From the NCBI RefSeq assembly GCF_035934735.1, contig NZ_CP142396.1, positions 992,001 through 1,056,000 of the forward strand: 64,000 nucleotides of DNA, in the 5' to 3' direction. Shown here in pieces: positions 18,458 to 26,945 of the stretch. The notes beneath the pieces were generated by a model, which saw only the letters and a list, made by a program, of their open reading frames with translations, made no database searches and was not told the origin of the DNA. Positions within the stretch are counted from its first letter, which is position 1. Each line of letters opens with the position of its first letter. Source of the stretch: Sedimentibacter sp. MB31-C6. Its GTDB lineage: Bacteria; Bacillota; Clostridia; Tissierellales; Sedimentibacteraceae. The position numbers and the translations under genes were made by a program.

Positions 18458-19720
18458 CTAATCAAAAACTTTATTTACTTCATTCATAGAAACACCATAA
18501 GAATTTAACTTTTGTTTTAACTTATCTGTAATCGTACCTTTCCTAACATGACGTCCATCATCTCTAGGATCCTCTTCGTCTAATTCAAATTCAAACAAAG
18601 GAACAGAACTGTAATTTATTGAAGTTTCATCAGCTACTATTTCATATAAGCCTGCCATTACTCTTTTTCTATTAGGTAATTTTCTAAACTTTACAACTAT
18701 ATCAACAGCTCTTGCTATCCTATACTTTAAAGCACCTAAATCTACAGATTTTCCTGATTCAAGAACCATATCAGCAAAGTCATCAATTACTTCCATTGGT
18801 CCCATACTATGAGCAGAACCTAAACTACCAGAATGTCCTCTTGACATTGCTTTGATCAACTCATTAACTTCATAACTTCTACATTCACCAACTAATATTA
18901 CATCAACATTTTGTCTTAGCATTGTTGCAAACTCAACTGCTATAGGATAATCAGGTAATCTTTCTTCTAGTTGTATAAAATATTTCTCAGGATAAAGGTT
19001 GTCTAAATTTAATTCAAAAGTAGTTTCTAATGAACCTATAATTAAATCATCATTAAAAAATTGGATTAACCATTTTAAAAATGTAGTCTTGCCTGAACCC
19101 ATCTCTCCAATAACAACTATATTTGCTCTACCTTTAACTAAAGTACTTAAAACATTTATTTCTTCTTGTGTAAGAGTACCTTCCTTTAACATATTTTCTG
19201 TTGTAGGCATAAAACTCTCAAATTTTCTTATGTTTAAATAAGGCATTTTACCAACTGGAGGAATAACAGCTTGAATTCTTGATCCATCTTTTCGTCTTGC
19301 AGAAATCATTGCATTCTTGATATTTAAGTCTTTTGTCCTATCAAATTCTAACACTCTTCTCGTTACTGCAATAACTTCATCATAACTATTAAACTTCTCT
19401 TCAACTTCAATAGGCTCACCTTTAATCTGAAGTAATATTCTCGTACCATGTACCATTATTTCATCAACATCAGGCCTATCATATTTCTCTAATATTCCTA
19501 ACCCCCATTTTTCTGCAAATATTTCTTTTGCCAACTCATCATCTTCTATATCATCATCAGAAAGATATTGCTTGATAAGGCCTCTAACATATTCTTTTGC
19601 CTCTAAATCACCTTTAGAACAGTTTATTAACCGTTCTGTATGCTCTCTACTATTTGTTCCAAAATCATCCTTATTCACTATTTTATTATAAATTTTTTCC
19701 TTAATTTGTTTTCTGTCCAT
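18458..19720 (-). CDS. tadA: Tad/CpaF-type secretion ATPase TadA
   Basis: A roughly 420-residue hexameric ATPase that powers Flp pilus extrusion. Seen are the Walker A motif GEMGSGKTT (about residues 206-214), an Asp-box region VDVILVGECRS, and the His-box GHSGSLGSAHS, all typical of CpaF/TadA. The N-terminal all-alpha region (1-110) is also typical. The ATG at 19720 is preferred to the in-frame GTG at 19729 because of AGGTGA just upstream. It overlaps the end of cpaB by about 20 bases. Confidence 0.92.
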   Translation of the reverse strand: MDRKQIKEKIYNKIVNKDDFGTNSREHTERLINCSKGDLEAKEYVRGLIKQYLSDDDIEDDELAKEIFAEKWGLGILEKYDRPDVDEIMVHGTRILLQIKGEPIEVEEKFNSYDEVIAVTRRVLEFDRTKDLNIKNAMISARRKDGSRIQAVIPPVGKMPYLNIRKFESFMPTTENMLKEGTLTQEEINVLSTLVKGRANIVVIGEMGSGKTTFLKWLIQFFNDDLIIGSLETTFELNLDNLYPEKYFIQLEERLPDYPIAVEFATMLRQNVDVILVGECRSYEVNELIKAMSRGHSGSLGSAHSMGPMEVIDDFADMVLESGKSVDLGALKYRIARAVDIVVKFRKLPNRKRVMAGLYEIVADETSINYSSVPLFEFELDEEDPRDDGRHVRKGTITDKLKQKLNSYGVSMNEVNKVFD

Positions 19721-20480
19721 TATCTTCACCTGCTTCTTTCTGAAGTTCTTCGTTCGCTTGATTTTCTTCTATTTGCTCGCTTACAATAGAATACAATTCA
19801 TTCTCTTTATATTTTGAAAATTTAATAGTTGAAACAGCCTTATCAACATCTTGTAATTCAATTATTTCTTCATCAGTCAACTGAATAATTGCATATAAAG
19901 CAATTGCACTTTCAAAATCTTTATAATCTTCATTCTTATCAATTACTTGTTTGTCATTATTAATTACTTCAATTATCTGAACTTTTTCAAATAATTTATA
20001 TGTCTCTGTATAATTAACTGTATCTACTTCAGGAACAATAGGACATACCCAAACATCTATAAAATCACCTTTCATTAAACCAAGTGCGCGGTCTATTTCA
20101 TTAATTTGTAAAGATATTTTTGTCTTCCCTACCTCATTAGCTGAATCATCATTAACTAATAATCTTTTATTACTAATCAGTTCGCCCTCATATAAAGGTA
20201 CTCTCGTTCTTTTGCCAAGAACATCATCAATAGTTTTTACGATATCAGCCTTTTTTACAAACTCATCTTCAATTCTTGTCTCTTTAGACAACATAGCTTC
20301 AGTTATTACTGTGTTTTCAGGAATGTCATTTTTTAAGACAATCACTTGCTGAGTCGGTATTACAACTTCCTCCTCCCTTACTTCTTCGTAATAATACATC
20401 ATCACCGCAATCAGCAGAACGCAAATTGCAACAATCTTATAATTACTTATTCTGTTAAATTTTTTAAGCCTTTCTTTCAT
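19701..20480 (-). CDS. cpaB: Flp pilus assembly protein CpaB/RcpC with SAF domain
   Basis: A 259-residue protein with one N-terminal membrane helix (IVAICVLLIAVMMYYYEEV) and a SAF/antifreeze-like domain from about residue 45 (VIVLKNDIPENTVITEAML, then LGKRTRVPLYEGELISNKRL). This is the CpaB/RcpC architecture, a periplasm- or envelope-facing Tad component. Start at 20480 (MKERLKK) is chosen over ATG 20486 because the AGGA site is better spaced. It sits between the prepilin peptidase and the ATPase gene. Confidence 0.85.
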   Translation of the reverse strand: MKERLKKFNRISNYKIVAICVLLIAVMMYYYEEVREEEVVIPTQQVIVLKNDIPENTVITEAMLSKETRIEDEFVKKADIVKTIDDVLGKRTRVPLYEGELISNKRLLVNDDSANEVGKTKISLQINEIDRALGLMKGDFIDVWVCPIVPEVDTVNYTETYKLFEKVQIIEVINNDKQVIDKNEDYKDFESAIALYAIIQLTDEEIIELQDVDKAVSTIKFSKYKENELYSIVSEQIEENQANEELQKEAGEDNGQKTN

Positions 20481-20498
20481 CACCATTTTCCTTTCTTC

Positions 20499-20930
20499 TT
20501 ATAATAAAATTATAACTTTTACCAATACACCAAATGCTACAAATGGTCCTAATGCTATACTTGAATTAAACTTTAACTTCTTAAAAAACAAGCCCGGTAT
20601 CAATACAATAATTGAAGTTGTATAGGTAAAAAGTAATACTAAAAGAATATCTTTACCAAATATCAAAGCTAAAGCTGTAAGCAACTTAATATCTCCGCCA
20701 CCTATACCTCCATCAGTAACCATTGCTAAGAATAAAAAGAATGCAAATACTGAAACTGAAGATATTAAATAAGATTTTATATTCCCAAAATCATAAATAA
20801 CATTAATAATGCCTAATATAGAAATTAGAATATTCAGCTTATCAGGAATTATCTTTTGTTTAAAATCAATAAATCCTATGTAAATAAGAATTATTATCGT
20901 AATCAAATATATTAATTTATTTAATTCCAT
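20499..20930 (-). CDS. tadV: prepilin peptidase, TadV/CpaA type (A24)
   Basis: A 143-residue integral membrane aspartic protease that removes pilin leaders. Both catalytic motifs are present: FIDFKQKIIPDKLN near residue 21 and TDGGIGGGDIKLL near residue 71, each between membrane helices. The short length, without an N-methylation domain, is typical of Tad-dedicated peptidases. AAGGAG precedes the ATG. It is the first gene of the Tad core and a truncated paralogue lies at 4206-4607. Confidence 0.9.
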   Translation of the reverse strand: MELNKLIYLITIIILIYIGFIDFKQKIIPDKLNILISILGIINVIYDFGNIKSYLISSVSVFAFFLFLAMVTDGGIGGGDIKLLTALALIFGKDILLVLLFTYTTSIIVLIPGLFFKKLKFNSSIALGPFVAFGVLVKVIILL

Positions 20931-20978
20931 CTCTGTACTCCTTACTCTTTAACGTGGAACTCTAATCATTTCTAAAGA

Positions 20979-21018
20979 CAAAAAACTCTATTCCGCCCAA
21001 GGGGGCAAAAATAGAGTT
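20979..21018 (-). terminator. terminator after the HD-GYP gene
   Basis: On the minus strand AACTCTATT and AATAGAGTT form a 9-bp stem with an inner GCCC/GGGC pair, followed by six Ts. It lies between the HD-GYP gene and the prepilin peptidase gene and could separate the two units or attenuate read-through into the Tad operon. I find no riboswitch core here. Confidence 0.65.
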
Positions 21019-21073
21019 GTTCTAACTTAGCATATATGATAAGTAGAAGTAATTTTAAAAAATATTTCATTTA

Positions 21074-21631
21074 CTAATTCTCATCTGAATATTCTTTACA
21101 TCGAAATATAATCCTACTATTAAAACACTTTACCAACTTAATCAAAGTTCTGAGTACATTTAAATCATAACTTTCAATATCTTTAAGCATAATCTTTAAA
21201 GCTTCTCTACTTCTATATTTACTTCTGTATATACGGTTAGAAGTAAGTGAGTCATATACATCGGCAACTTTTACTATTCTAGAGCCTATGTATATTTCAT
21301 CCTGTTTCAATTCATAAGGATAGCCCGTACCATTCATATTCTCATGATGTTGTAGTACCATTGTACAAATGTTACTTGGTACATGAAATTTTTTAAGCAA
21401 TCTCCAACCTAATATCACATGATTTTTTATATGTTCAAACTCAGTAATACTAAGTTTTTCTTTTTTATATAATATTTTTTGATTTAAGCTAAACTTACCT
21501 ATGTCATGTAGTAAGCCAGAAATTATAATTTGAACTATATTTATAAAAGGTAAATTCATTCGTAAAGATATTAAAAATGATAAATATGAAACTTTTATGC
21601 TATGCAATACTAGCTCTAAATTATTTCTCAT
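21074..21631 (-). CDS. HD-GYP domain protein (putative c-di-GMP phosphodiesterase)
   Basis: A 185-residue protein nearly equal to a single HD-GYP domain. The HD pair is at residues 42-43 (LLHDIGK), then HIKNH, the HH pair at 95-96 (LQHHE) and the GYP motif at 103-105 (GTGYP), followed by KVADVYDSLTSNRIYR. HD-GYP enzymes degrade cyclic di-GMP. There is no receiver or sensor domain, so its activity may be set by partners. It lies between the TadZ-like gene (13 bases away) and the Tad core, suggesting second-messenger control of the pilus. Confidence 0.88.
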   Translation of the reverse strand: MRNNLELVLHSIKVSYLSFLISLRMNLPFINIVQIIISGLLHDIGKFSLNQKILYKKEKLSITEFEHIKNHVILGWRLLKKFHVPSNICTMVLQHHENMNGTGYPYELKQDEIYIGSRIVKVADVYDSLTSNRIYRSKYRSREALKIMLKDIESYDLNVLRTLIKLVKCFNSRIIFRCKEYSDEN

Positions 21632-21643
21632 TCAAATTTTCCT

Positions 21644-23284
21644 CTATTTCCTCCATTTAAATAATTTAAATTTCTTTATTTTGTTTTGATTTTCATATTC
21701 TAATATATTTGCTTGATTAAGAATTCTGGATAAACTCTCTTGAAATATTTCATCTTTTTTAAAGTGATATACTGATTGATTAGAATAATTAGCTGCATAC
21801 ATTGTTTCAGGTTCAATGAATGGTATTAATGATGAAATCTTAATATTTAAATATTTTTCAATATCCTTTTTATTTAAATCCTTTATATACTTATTTAAAG
21901 CATAAACTACATTAATATTTCTCTCTTCCAATTTATTGATTAAATTTATTCTTTCCTCTGACTGTAATAACTTATATGGCATTGGGTCTATTATTACAAT
22001 TACAACATCAATAATGTTTAGTAAAAAGCTTATATTTTCATCTATTTCTCGACTTCCAATATCATATATATTTATTGTACTATCCTTACTAATAATGTTT
22101 ATAAATTCCATGTTATTGTCCATATTCCAATTATCAATTCTTCCATTGTTAATATAAAACTTTATATTATTCTTCATAAACGAATTATTTTTGCTAGTAT
22201 TAAGAGTATTAGAATTTATCATCTCTGCTACTGAAATATAATTATCATCACCATCGCTAATAATATTATATATATCTGCTTTCATATCTTTATGTGGTAT
22301 TTCTATTACAGCAACATCTACATTTTTATCTTTTAGCATATACGCAATATTTAATGTTATAAAAGTTGAACCTGCTCCTTCACTTAAATTCATTATTGCA
22401 ATATTGTTTTTTGCCTTAATAACTTTATACTCTTTAATTACTTTTATTTCAGGTTTATTAATTTCATTAGTTTCTAGTTGCTGATCATTGTAATTCTTCT
22501 GCTTCTTTATTTCATATGTAATATTAAGATTTTCTAAATTAATAAGTCTATGGATTTCTTTACATATTTCATTTAATTCAATAATAATGTTAGATTTTTT
22601 CTTATATTCACTATTAATAAAGTTATATATATTTTGCATATTTACTGCTTGGCCTATTTTATCACTTTGACATAAAGGGTATACCTGCATAGGCATCAAC
22701 ATTTGTAGTTTGCTAATATTTAATTCGCTTTTATAATTGTGTAATGAACTTAAACAAATTACTTTTTTATCCTTAAAAATACTTAAGTCTAAACTTTCAT
22801 ATACAAATTTATCTTGCTGCATACATATAACTATTAAGTCTGATATTTTTAATATTTCAGTAGTTGTAATATCATTATCTGTACATGAATCAATTAAAAT
22901 ATAGTTATATGACATATTAAGTAATTCCAATATCTTTTTATATTCTTTATCTATCTTTTTTTTATTTTTTCCAGTACCTAAAACATCAAGATTTTCTGAT
23001 ACTTTATGTGTATAAACTAATACATCTTCCTTAGAATTAATATTATTCATTTCATTTAAAAATAATAAATCATTCATTCCATTTCTAATGGAATTAGAAG
23101 TTAAATAATCTAAAGCATCTATACCTTCATTTATACTAAATATTACAGCCTTTTCAGTTTCATCCATTACATGAGATAAATATGAAGCATATAAAGCTAT
23201 GTTTGTACTACAACCTTGACGTTTTACAGGGGACCAGAAAGTAATTAGTTTTGAATTGATAAAATCACCTACTTTTACTTTCAT
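21644..23284 (-). CDS. TadZ/CpaE-like tandem P-loop (ParA/MinD superfamily) protein
   Basis: A 546-residue protein with two ParA/MinD-like halves. The first (about 1-200) has a degenerate P-loop FWSPVKRQGCSTNIALY; the second (about 290-520) has LSEGAGSTFITLNIAY. Both lack the canonical GKGGxGKT, as in many TadZ proteins, which mark the pole where the Tad machine assembles. The text YNYILIDSCTDND and INIYDIGSREI fit the Walker B/switch positions. It overlaps the primase gene by 20 bases. It may instead be a plasmid-specific partition-like protein. Confidence 0.65.
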   Translation of the reverse strand: MKVKVGDFINSKLITFWSPVKRQGCSTNIALYASYLSHVMDETEKAVIFSINEGIDALDYLTSNSIRNGMNDLLFLNEMNNINSKEDVLVYTHKVSENLDVLGTGKNKKKIDKEYKKILELLNMSYNYILIDSCTDNDITTTEILKISDLIVICMQQDKFVYESLDLSIFKDKKVICLSSLHNYKSELNISKLQMLMPMQVYPLCQSDKIGQAVNMQNIYNFINSEYKKKSNIIIELNEICKEIHRLINLENLNITYEIKKQKNYNDQQLETNEINKPEIKVIKEYKVIKAKNNIAIMNLSEGAGSTFITLNIAYMLKDKNVDVAVIEIPHKDMKADIYNIISDGDDNYISVAEMINSNTLNTSKNNSFMKNNIKFYINNGRIDNWNMDNNMEFINIISKDSTINIYDIGSREIDENISFLLNIIDVVIVIIDPMPYKLLQSEERINLINKLEERNINVVYALNKYIKDLNKKDIEKYLNIKISSLIPFIEPETMYAANYSNQSVYHFKKDEIFQESLSRILNQANILEYENQNKIKKFKLFKWRK

Positions 23285-24263
23285 ATAAATTATTTTTTCT
23301 TTCAGTTAGCATATTTTCATTTTTTGATTTATAACTACAAATATCAGACTTTAAATCTTTTAGCGATTTTCTGCTATTAAGTTCAACTAGATCATCATTA
23401 AAATCTTTTTTTATCGGAAGTATCCTTTTAACAATGTACCCCTTTTCTGAATATTTCTCATTTATTTTTTTTGTCATCATTATGCCTGCCTTATCATTAT
23501 CTAAGCATGAAACAATTATTTTTACCTTTGGATTATCTTCTAAAAACTGTTCAAGCTTTACATAGCCGACACATCCTAAAGATATTCTGCTATGCTCTTT
23601 GTAATTACCTCCTTGATTTTTTATTATTGTTGCATGGCTCATGGCATCAATAATAGATTCATAAATATATACCTTATTGCTTTCTGAAAAAGAACATAAT
23701 TCAACTCCATAAGCTTTATTTGACCCTTCTATTTCGCCTTTATATTTTTTATATGAATTAGTTCCTATTTTCAGACAGTATTTAACCTCTCCATCATTAT
23801 TTTTACCTAAAAATACACAATTATTGTATTTCTTTTCTTGATACAATTTACCGTCATTTATCATATCTTGAATAATAGATACATCTATTTTTCTAGTCTT
23901 ATTAAGATATGCAAACAATCTTCTATAATTTTCAGCCTTTTCTGGCAATTCTGATATGTTTTTAACTTTTTCACTTACAGCATTACTATCATATTCTTTT
24001 ACCTTTTCCTGCCCTTTCTCTTCGAGTAGTATTTCCATTGCTTCCTTAAAGCCTTTGCCTTCATATTTAGTCACAAAGTCCAGAATATCACCACCAATAT
24101 CCTGTGAAAACCACATCCACTTATTATTTGATATTACCAGGCTATCATGCTCCTTAAGTCTATATTCACTTGCAGAAGACTGAATAAGAGAATAACCTCT
24201 TTGCCTTATATAGTCCAATAGATCCATACTCTTTGCTTTGTTTATTTGATATTGTGTATACAT
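23265..24263 (-). CDS. TOPRIM-domain (DUF3991-like) primase-type protein
   Basis: A 332-residue protein. Residues 1-90 resemble the zinc-finger-like CHC2 region without its cysteines (NKWMWFSQDIGGDILDFVTKYEG), a DUF3991 segment follows, and a TOPRIM-type core lies near residues 195-280 (VYIYESIIDAMSHA, then VSCLDNDKAGIMMTKKI). Such proteins accompany relaxase or replication genes in plasmids and ICEs. Start at 24263 (MYTQYQ) is chosen because AAAGGAGGAG precedes it; the ATG at 24290 lacks a site. It overlaps the TadZ-like gene. Confidence 0.78.
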   Translation of the reverse strand: MYTQYQINKAKSMDLLDYIRQRGYSLIQSSASEYRLKEHDSLVISNNKWMWFSQDIGGDILDFVTKYEGKGFKEAMEILLEEKGQEKVKEYDSNAVSEKVKNISELPEKAENYRRLFAYLNKTRKIDVSIIQDMINDGKLYQEKKYNNCVFLGKNNDGEVKYCLKIGTNSYKKYKGEIEGSNKAYGVELCSFSESNKVYIYESIIDAMSHATIIKNQGGNYKEHSRISLGCVGYVKLEQFLEDNPKVKIIVSCLDNDKAGIMMTKKINEKYSEKGYIVKRILPIKKDFNDDLVELNSRKSLKDLKSDICSYKSKNENMLTERKNNLYESKSR

Positions 24264-24290
24264 TAAGCTCCTCCTTTCGTTTTTAAGCAA

Positions 24291-24320
24291 TAAAAAACAG
24301 CCGTAACTATTACAGCTGTT
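24291..24320 (-). terminator. terminator after the Fic gene
   Basis: On the minus strand AACAGCTGTAA pairs with TTACGGCTGTT (11 bp, one G-T pair) around a three-base loop, then a T-run follows. It lies just after the Fic stop codon and the palindrome at 24325-24349. Confidence 0.7.
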
Positions 24321-24324
24321 ATAT

Positions 24325-24349
24325 ACTTCTGTCCCATTGGAACAGAAGT
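24325..24349. repeat. palindromic site A (candidate parS family)
   Basis: A 25-base near-perfect palindrome: ACTTCTGTCCCA, T, TGGAACAGAAGT, with a single mismatch between arms. The same 25 bases recur exactly at 25363. It lies between the Fic stop codon and the terminator. Confidence 0.7.
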
Positions 24350-25110
24350 TATCTTTCTTTAGACTTTTCTATTTTTATATTTTTATTATTACCATTAGCA
24401 ATTCTATATGTATTTATATCTTGTTTAATGTTTTTTAAAGTATTTCTATTTTTTGTAAAAAATAATTTTAAACCAATAGATTCAATAAAATTCATTTGCT
24501 CTTGATTAGAAATTGGCCTTGTTATTTTTTTAAACATGTTTATATATTCTTCATGGCCATTATTAAAGGCAAGTGAACTTAGTTCAATCATCTTTTTCTG
24601 TGTTATTTCTTCAAAATGCAATTCATACCCTGCTACTCTTGCCAAATAAGACATGAACATCCTCTGAGAACGTCCATTTCCCTCTCTAAATGGATGCAGT
24701 GCATTAATCTCACTCATATAAAAAGAAAATCTATCATGAATAGCATCTTTACCTTCATTAAAGAGATAGTTTTCTTCTTTAAGCCTATTAAAAATATAAT
24801 CCGCATAACTATCTATATTTTCATTGTAGCAAAACATACTACCCTTAGATATGTTAACAGTTCTGATTTGTCCAGCCCACTCATAAATATCCTTAAAGAT
24901 ATTATAATGTATTTCTTTTAAATGTTTAAAATCAAGTTTTCCTTTTAATGGTTCATTCTCTATTTCCATTATTCTTAATGAACTTATTTCTCTTTCAGCT
25001 ACGCTCAAATCTTGTTCATTTGTAATATTTAATTTATTTTTTAATACAGAAGAATTGGGATAACAATATTTCATATCATTATCAAAACTGTATGAATAAT
25101 CAATATTCAT
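24349..25110 (-). CDS. Fic-domain protein (AMP-transferase-type toxin)
   Basis: A 253-residue protein with the full Fic motif HPFREGNGRSQR at residues 139-150, preceded by the usual flap region (EWAGQIRTVNISKG). Fic enzymes AMPylate target proteins, often gyrase or topoisomerase IV in toxin-antitoxin pairs. A small VbhA-like gene ends 5 bases before its start, so this is a VbhT/VbhA-type module. I see no separate inhibitory helix at its own N-terminus. It sits in the stability region of the mobile element with ParAB and ArdC. Confidence 0.88.
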   Translation of the reverse strand: MNIDYSYSFDNDMKYCYPNSSVLKNKLNITNEQDLSVAEREISSLRIMEIENEPLKGKLDFKHLKEIHYNIFKDIYEWAGQIRTVNISKGSMFCYNENIDSYADYIFNRLKEENYLFNEGKDAIHDRFSFYMSEINALHPFREGNGRSQRMFMSYLARVAGYELHFEEITQKKMIELSSLAFNNGHEEYINMFKKITRPISNQEQMNFIESIGLKLFFTKNRNTLKNIKQDINTYRIANGNNKNIKIEKSKER

Positions 25111-25114
25111 AGGG

Positions 25115-25291
25115 TTACACTCTTTTCACAGTATGTTTTTCCACAAGTTTTTTAACAGTATCATTAACTGTAGTATTCCCAGTTAAACAATCCCTCATCC
25201 TAATTTTATCGTTATTGGTTAACGGCATTCCTTCAATTGATAGATTTGCATTAACATTACGTATAATTTTTTCTATTCTTTTATCATCCAT
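25115..25291 (-). CDS. VbhA-type antitoxin of the Fic toxin
   Basis: A 58-residue protein (MDDKRIEKIIRNVNANLSIE) with the helix text ANLSIEGMPLT followed by RMRDCLTGNTTVND, as in VbhA-family antitoxins, which insert a glutamate into the Fic active site. The S/T position of the canonical S/TxxxE motif appears to be Asn here, with Glu-Gly conserved. Start 25291 is chosen because GGAGGT lies 6 bases before it. Directly upstream of the Fic gene. Confidence 0.78.
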   Translation of the reverse strand: MDDKRIEKIIRNVNANLSIEGMPLTNNDKIRMRDCLTGNTTVNDTVKKLVEKHTVKRV

Positions 25292-25319
25292 AATAATACC
25301 TCCAACCATTTATATTTTA

Positions 25320-25562
25320 TCATATTTGAGCAAATTTATCTATAAAATCCTTAACTTCTTTTACTTCTGTCCCATTGGAACAGAAGTTATCTTCTTTATA
25401 CTTATCAACCGTTAGCTTTATAATGTCTTCCGTGGATATTTCACCGTTAATTTCTTTTTTAATAAGTTTTTTAAATTCTTCATCTGGTTCAAAATTGTTT
25501 GTTTTATGTATTCCCAAAACAACATCCCAATCGTTCCTTTTCTTGTTTTTTAAACCGCTCAT
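25320..25562 (-). CDS. small protein with antitoxin-like helix, carrying palindromic site B
   Basis: An 80-residue protein (MSGLKNKKRNDWDVVLGIHK) with a helical segment IKKEINGEISTEDIIKLTVDKY that resembles the C-terminal half of VbhA-type antitoxins. I do not recognise the family with certainty. Start 25562 follows GGAGGCGTTT. The palindrome at 25363-25387 lies inside its coding sequence, encoding the CSNGT stretch. It is 28 bases upstream of the VbhA-like gene, so it may be a third component of the Fic module. Confidence 0.65.
   Translation of the reverse strand: MSGLKNKKRNDWDVVLGIHKTNNFEPDEEFKKLIKKEINGEISTEDIIKLTVDKYKEDNFCSNGTEVKEVKDFIDKFAQI
25363..25387. repeat. palindromic site B (candidate parS family)
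   Basis: Identical over 25 bases to site A at 24325-24349, and the following bases (TATCTT) also agree. It is inside the coding region of the 80-residue protein. Confidence 0.7.
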
Positions 25563-25632
25563 AAACGCCTCCATTTAATTATATTTTACCATATTTCATT
25601 AACTTTATCTATAAAATAATGAATTTATTTAA

Positions 25633-25655
25633 CTTATGTTCCATTGGAACATAAG
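25633..25655. repeat. palindromic site C (candidate parS family), perfect
   Basis: A perfect 23-base palindrome: CTTATGTTCCA, T, TGGAACATAAG. It lies in the non-coding gap between ArdC and the 80-residue protein gene. It shares the core GTcCCA/TTCCA-T-TGGAAC with the other sites. Confidence 0.75.
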
Positions 25656-25667
25656 CATAGAATTATC

Positions 25668-26672
25668 TTATCTCTCATTACATATTCTTTGAGTTAATGA
25701 TTGTTTATCTTGTTTCATAGCAGTATTTTGTTTGTAATCTTTAATTTGATTTTCTATATCCTTTAATGATTTTCTGTCTTTTTTAACTTCAATAACATCT
25801 TTAGATTTAACTAATTCTTTTACTTTTTCATTTATTTGATTAATAAGAGAATTTGATGTTTTTTGAATGACTGATAATGAATTCTTTAATTCCTTAATAT
25901 CTTTATTTTCACTCCAACCAGCCACATAACCAAAACTATAGTCCTTTGTATCTATACCATAATAATTACATACAACAAAAGCTACACTTTCAGCTTGTAC
26001 TTCTGCAGTTTTTCTATCTATATCACTATTTTCTTTACCATGAAGTATTGAATGTGCTATTTCATGTATAGCTGTTTTTACAATTTGCTTTTCATCCATA
26101 CCAGTTTTTATTGCAATTATTCTATCCTTAAAATCACAATACCCTTTGCATTCACCATCTATATTTTCAAACTTAACTGGAAAGATTGATATCGCTTTTA
26201 GACTTTCAATAAAGTTTTTATAATCTTTTATGTTTCCTTTTAATTCTTCAACTAAATTAGGAATTGGTTCTCCCTTTGTTTGATTTATGTCAAAAACATG
26301 TACGGTCCTAAATCTGTTAGGCATTGCCGGTACTTTTATTTTTTCAATTTCTCCTGTATTAGCATTAATAATTGGATTGTTAGTATCAGGATCTAATTTA
26401 TCTTTTTCGATATAAGCTTTAAAATTACATGGTGCTAGAATAGCTATTCCTTTTTCACCTTTATTTACAATTCTCTTTAATTTCTTCCATGTATTAAAAC
26501 CTGCAACTAATGAAGCATTTGGATTTTGCATACATATCAATAATGTATTATTGAAACTGTAATTATGAAAATTAGACATAGTTTTTAGATAATTTTTATA
26601 TTTTTCAGAATCAAATACTTCCTTTACTCCATCCTCTAACTGAGTTAATAATTTTTTAACCTTATCTTCCAT
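25668..26672 (-). CDS. ArdC-like antirestriction protein with zinc-metalloprotease motif
   Basis: A 334-residue protein. The N-terminal 150 residues (FHNYSFNNTLLICMQNPNA, then VAGFNTWKKLKRIVNKGEKG) match the ArdC ssDNA-binding domain. The C-terminal half has HEIAHSILHG at residues 203-212 and a downstream glutamate (AEVQAE), a gluzincin motif of the IrrE/DUF955 type. ArdC proteins protect incoming plasmid ssDNA from host restriction, which fits its place in a transfer-competent element. AGGAGGGAG precedes the start. The last 60 residues are Lys-rich. Confidence 0.88.
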   Translation of the reverse strand: MEDKVKKLLTQLEDGVKEVFDSEKYKNYLKTMSNFHNYSFNNTLLICMQNPNASLVAGFNTWKKLKRIVNKGEKGIAILAPCNFKAYIEKDKLDPDTNNPIINANTGEIEKIKVPAMPNRFRTVHVFDINQTKGEPIPNLVEELKGNIKDYKNFIESLKAISIFPVKFENIDGECKGYCDFKDRIIAIKTGMDEKQIVKTAIHEIAHSILHGKENSDIDRKTAEVQAESVAFVVCNYYGIDTKDYSFGYVAGWSENKDIKELKNSLSVIQKTSNSLINQINEKVKELVKSKDVIEVKKDRKSLKDIENQIKDYKQNTAMKQDKQSLTQRICNER

Positions 26673-26692
26673 AACTGTACTCCCTCCTAATT

Positions 26693-26719
26693 AAAAAACA
26701 GAAGACTACTAATCTTCTG
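26693..26719 (-). terminator. terminator after the TTRAP-like gene
   Basis: Minus-strand CAGAAGA, seven-base loop, TCTTCTG, then six Ts. The stem overlaps the last codons of the 78-residue gene. The following ArdC gene would need its own promoter or read-through. Confidence 0.65.
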
Positions 26720-26945
26720 CATCCATTGTTAATATAAAATTAATTTCATTGAATTCTTCATCTGATATTTGCTCCAACTTTTCAACTGTATCTGACATCC
26801 AATCCTTTAATAAATCATCTTCTGAGTATTTAATACTGTTTTTTAATATTTCTATTAATTCTTCTCTGCCAATTTTAGAATTAATGTTCTTATGGCTTTT
26901 AATAAGTGTTAACTCTTCAACTGTAAAATATATTTTTGTTTTCAT
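26709..26945 (-). CDS. transposon-transfer assisting (TTRAP-like) protein
   Basis: A 78-residue protein beginning MKTKIYFTVEELTLIKSHKN and containing SDTVEKLEQISDEEFNEINF near the end. This matches the small TTRAP family (putative transposon-transfer assisting proteins) found in clostridial conjugative transposons. Its start overlaps the ParB stop by four bases. Function of the family is not known beyond its association with mobile elements. Confidence 0.7.
   Translation of the reverse strand: MKTKIYFTVEELTLIKSHKNINSKIGREELIEILKNSIKYSEDDLLKDWMSDTVEKLEQISDEEFNEINFILTMDAED

Noticed and set aside
20979-21018. Riboswitch (for example c-di-GMP type) before the Tad operon
   Set aside because: Only a simple stem with T-run is seen; no conserved aptamer core could be found on either strand.
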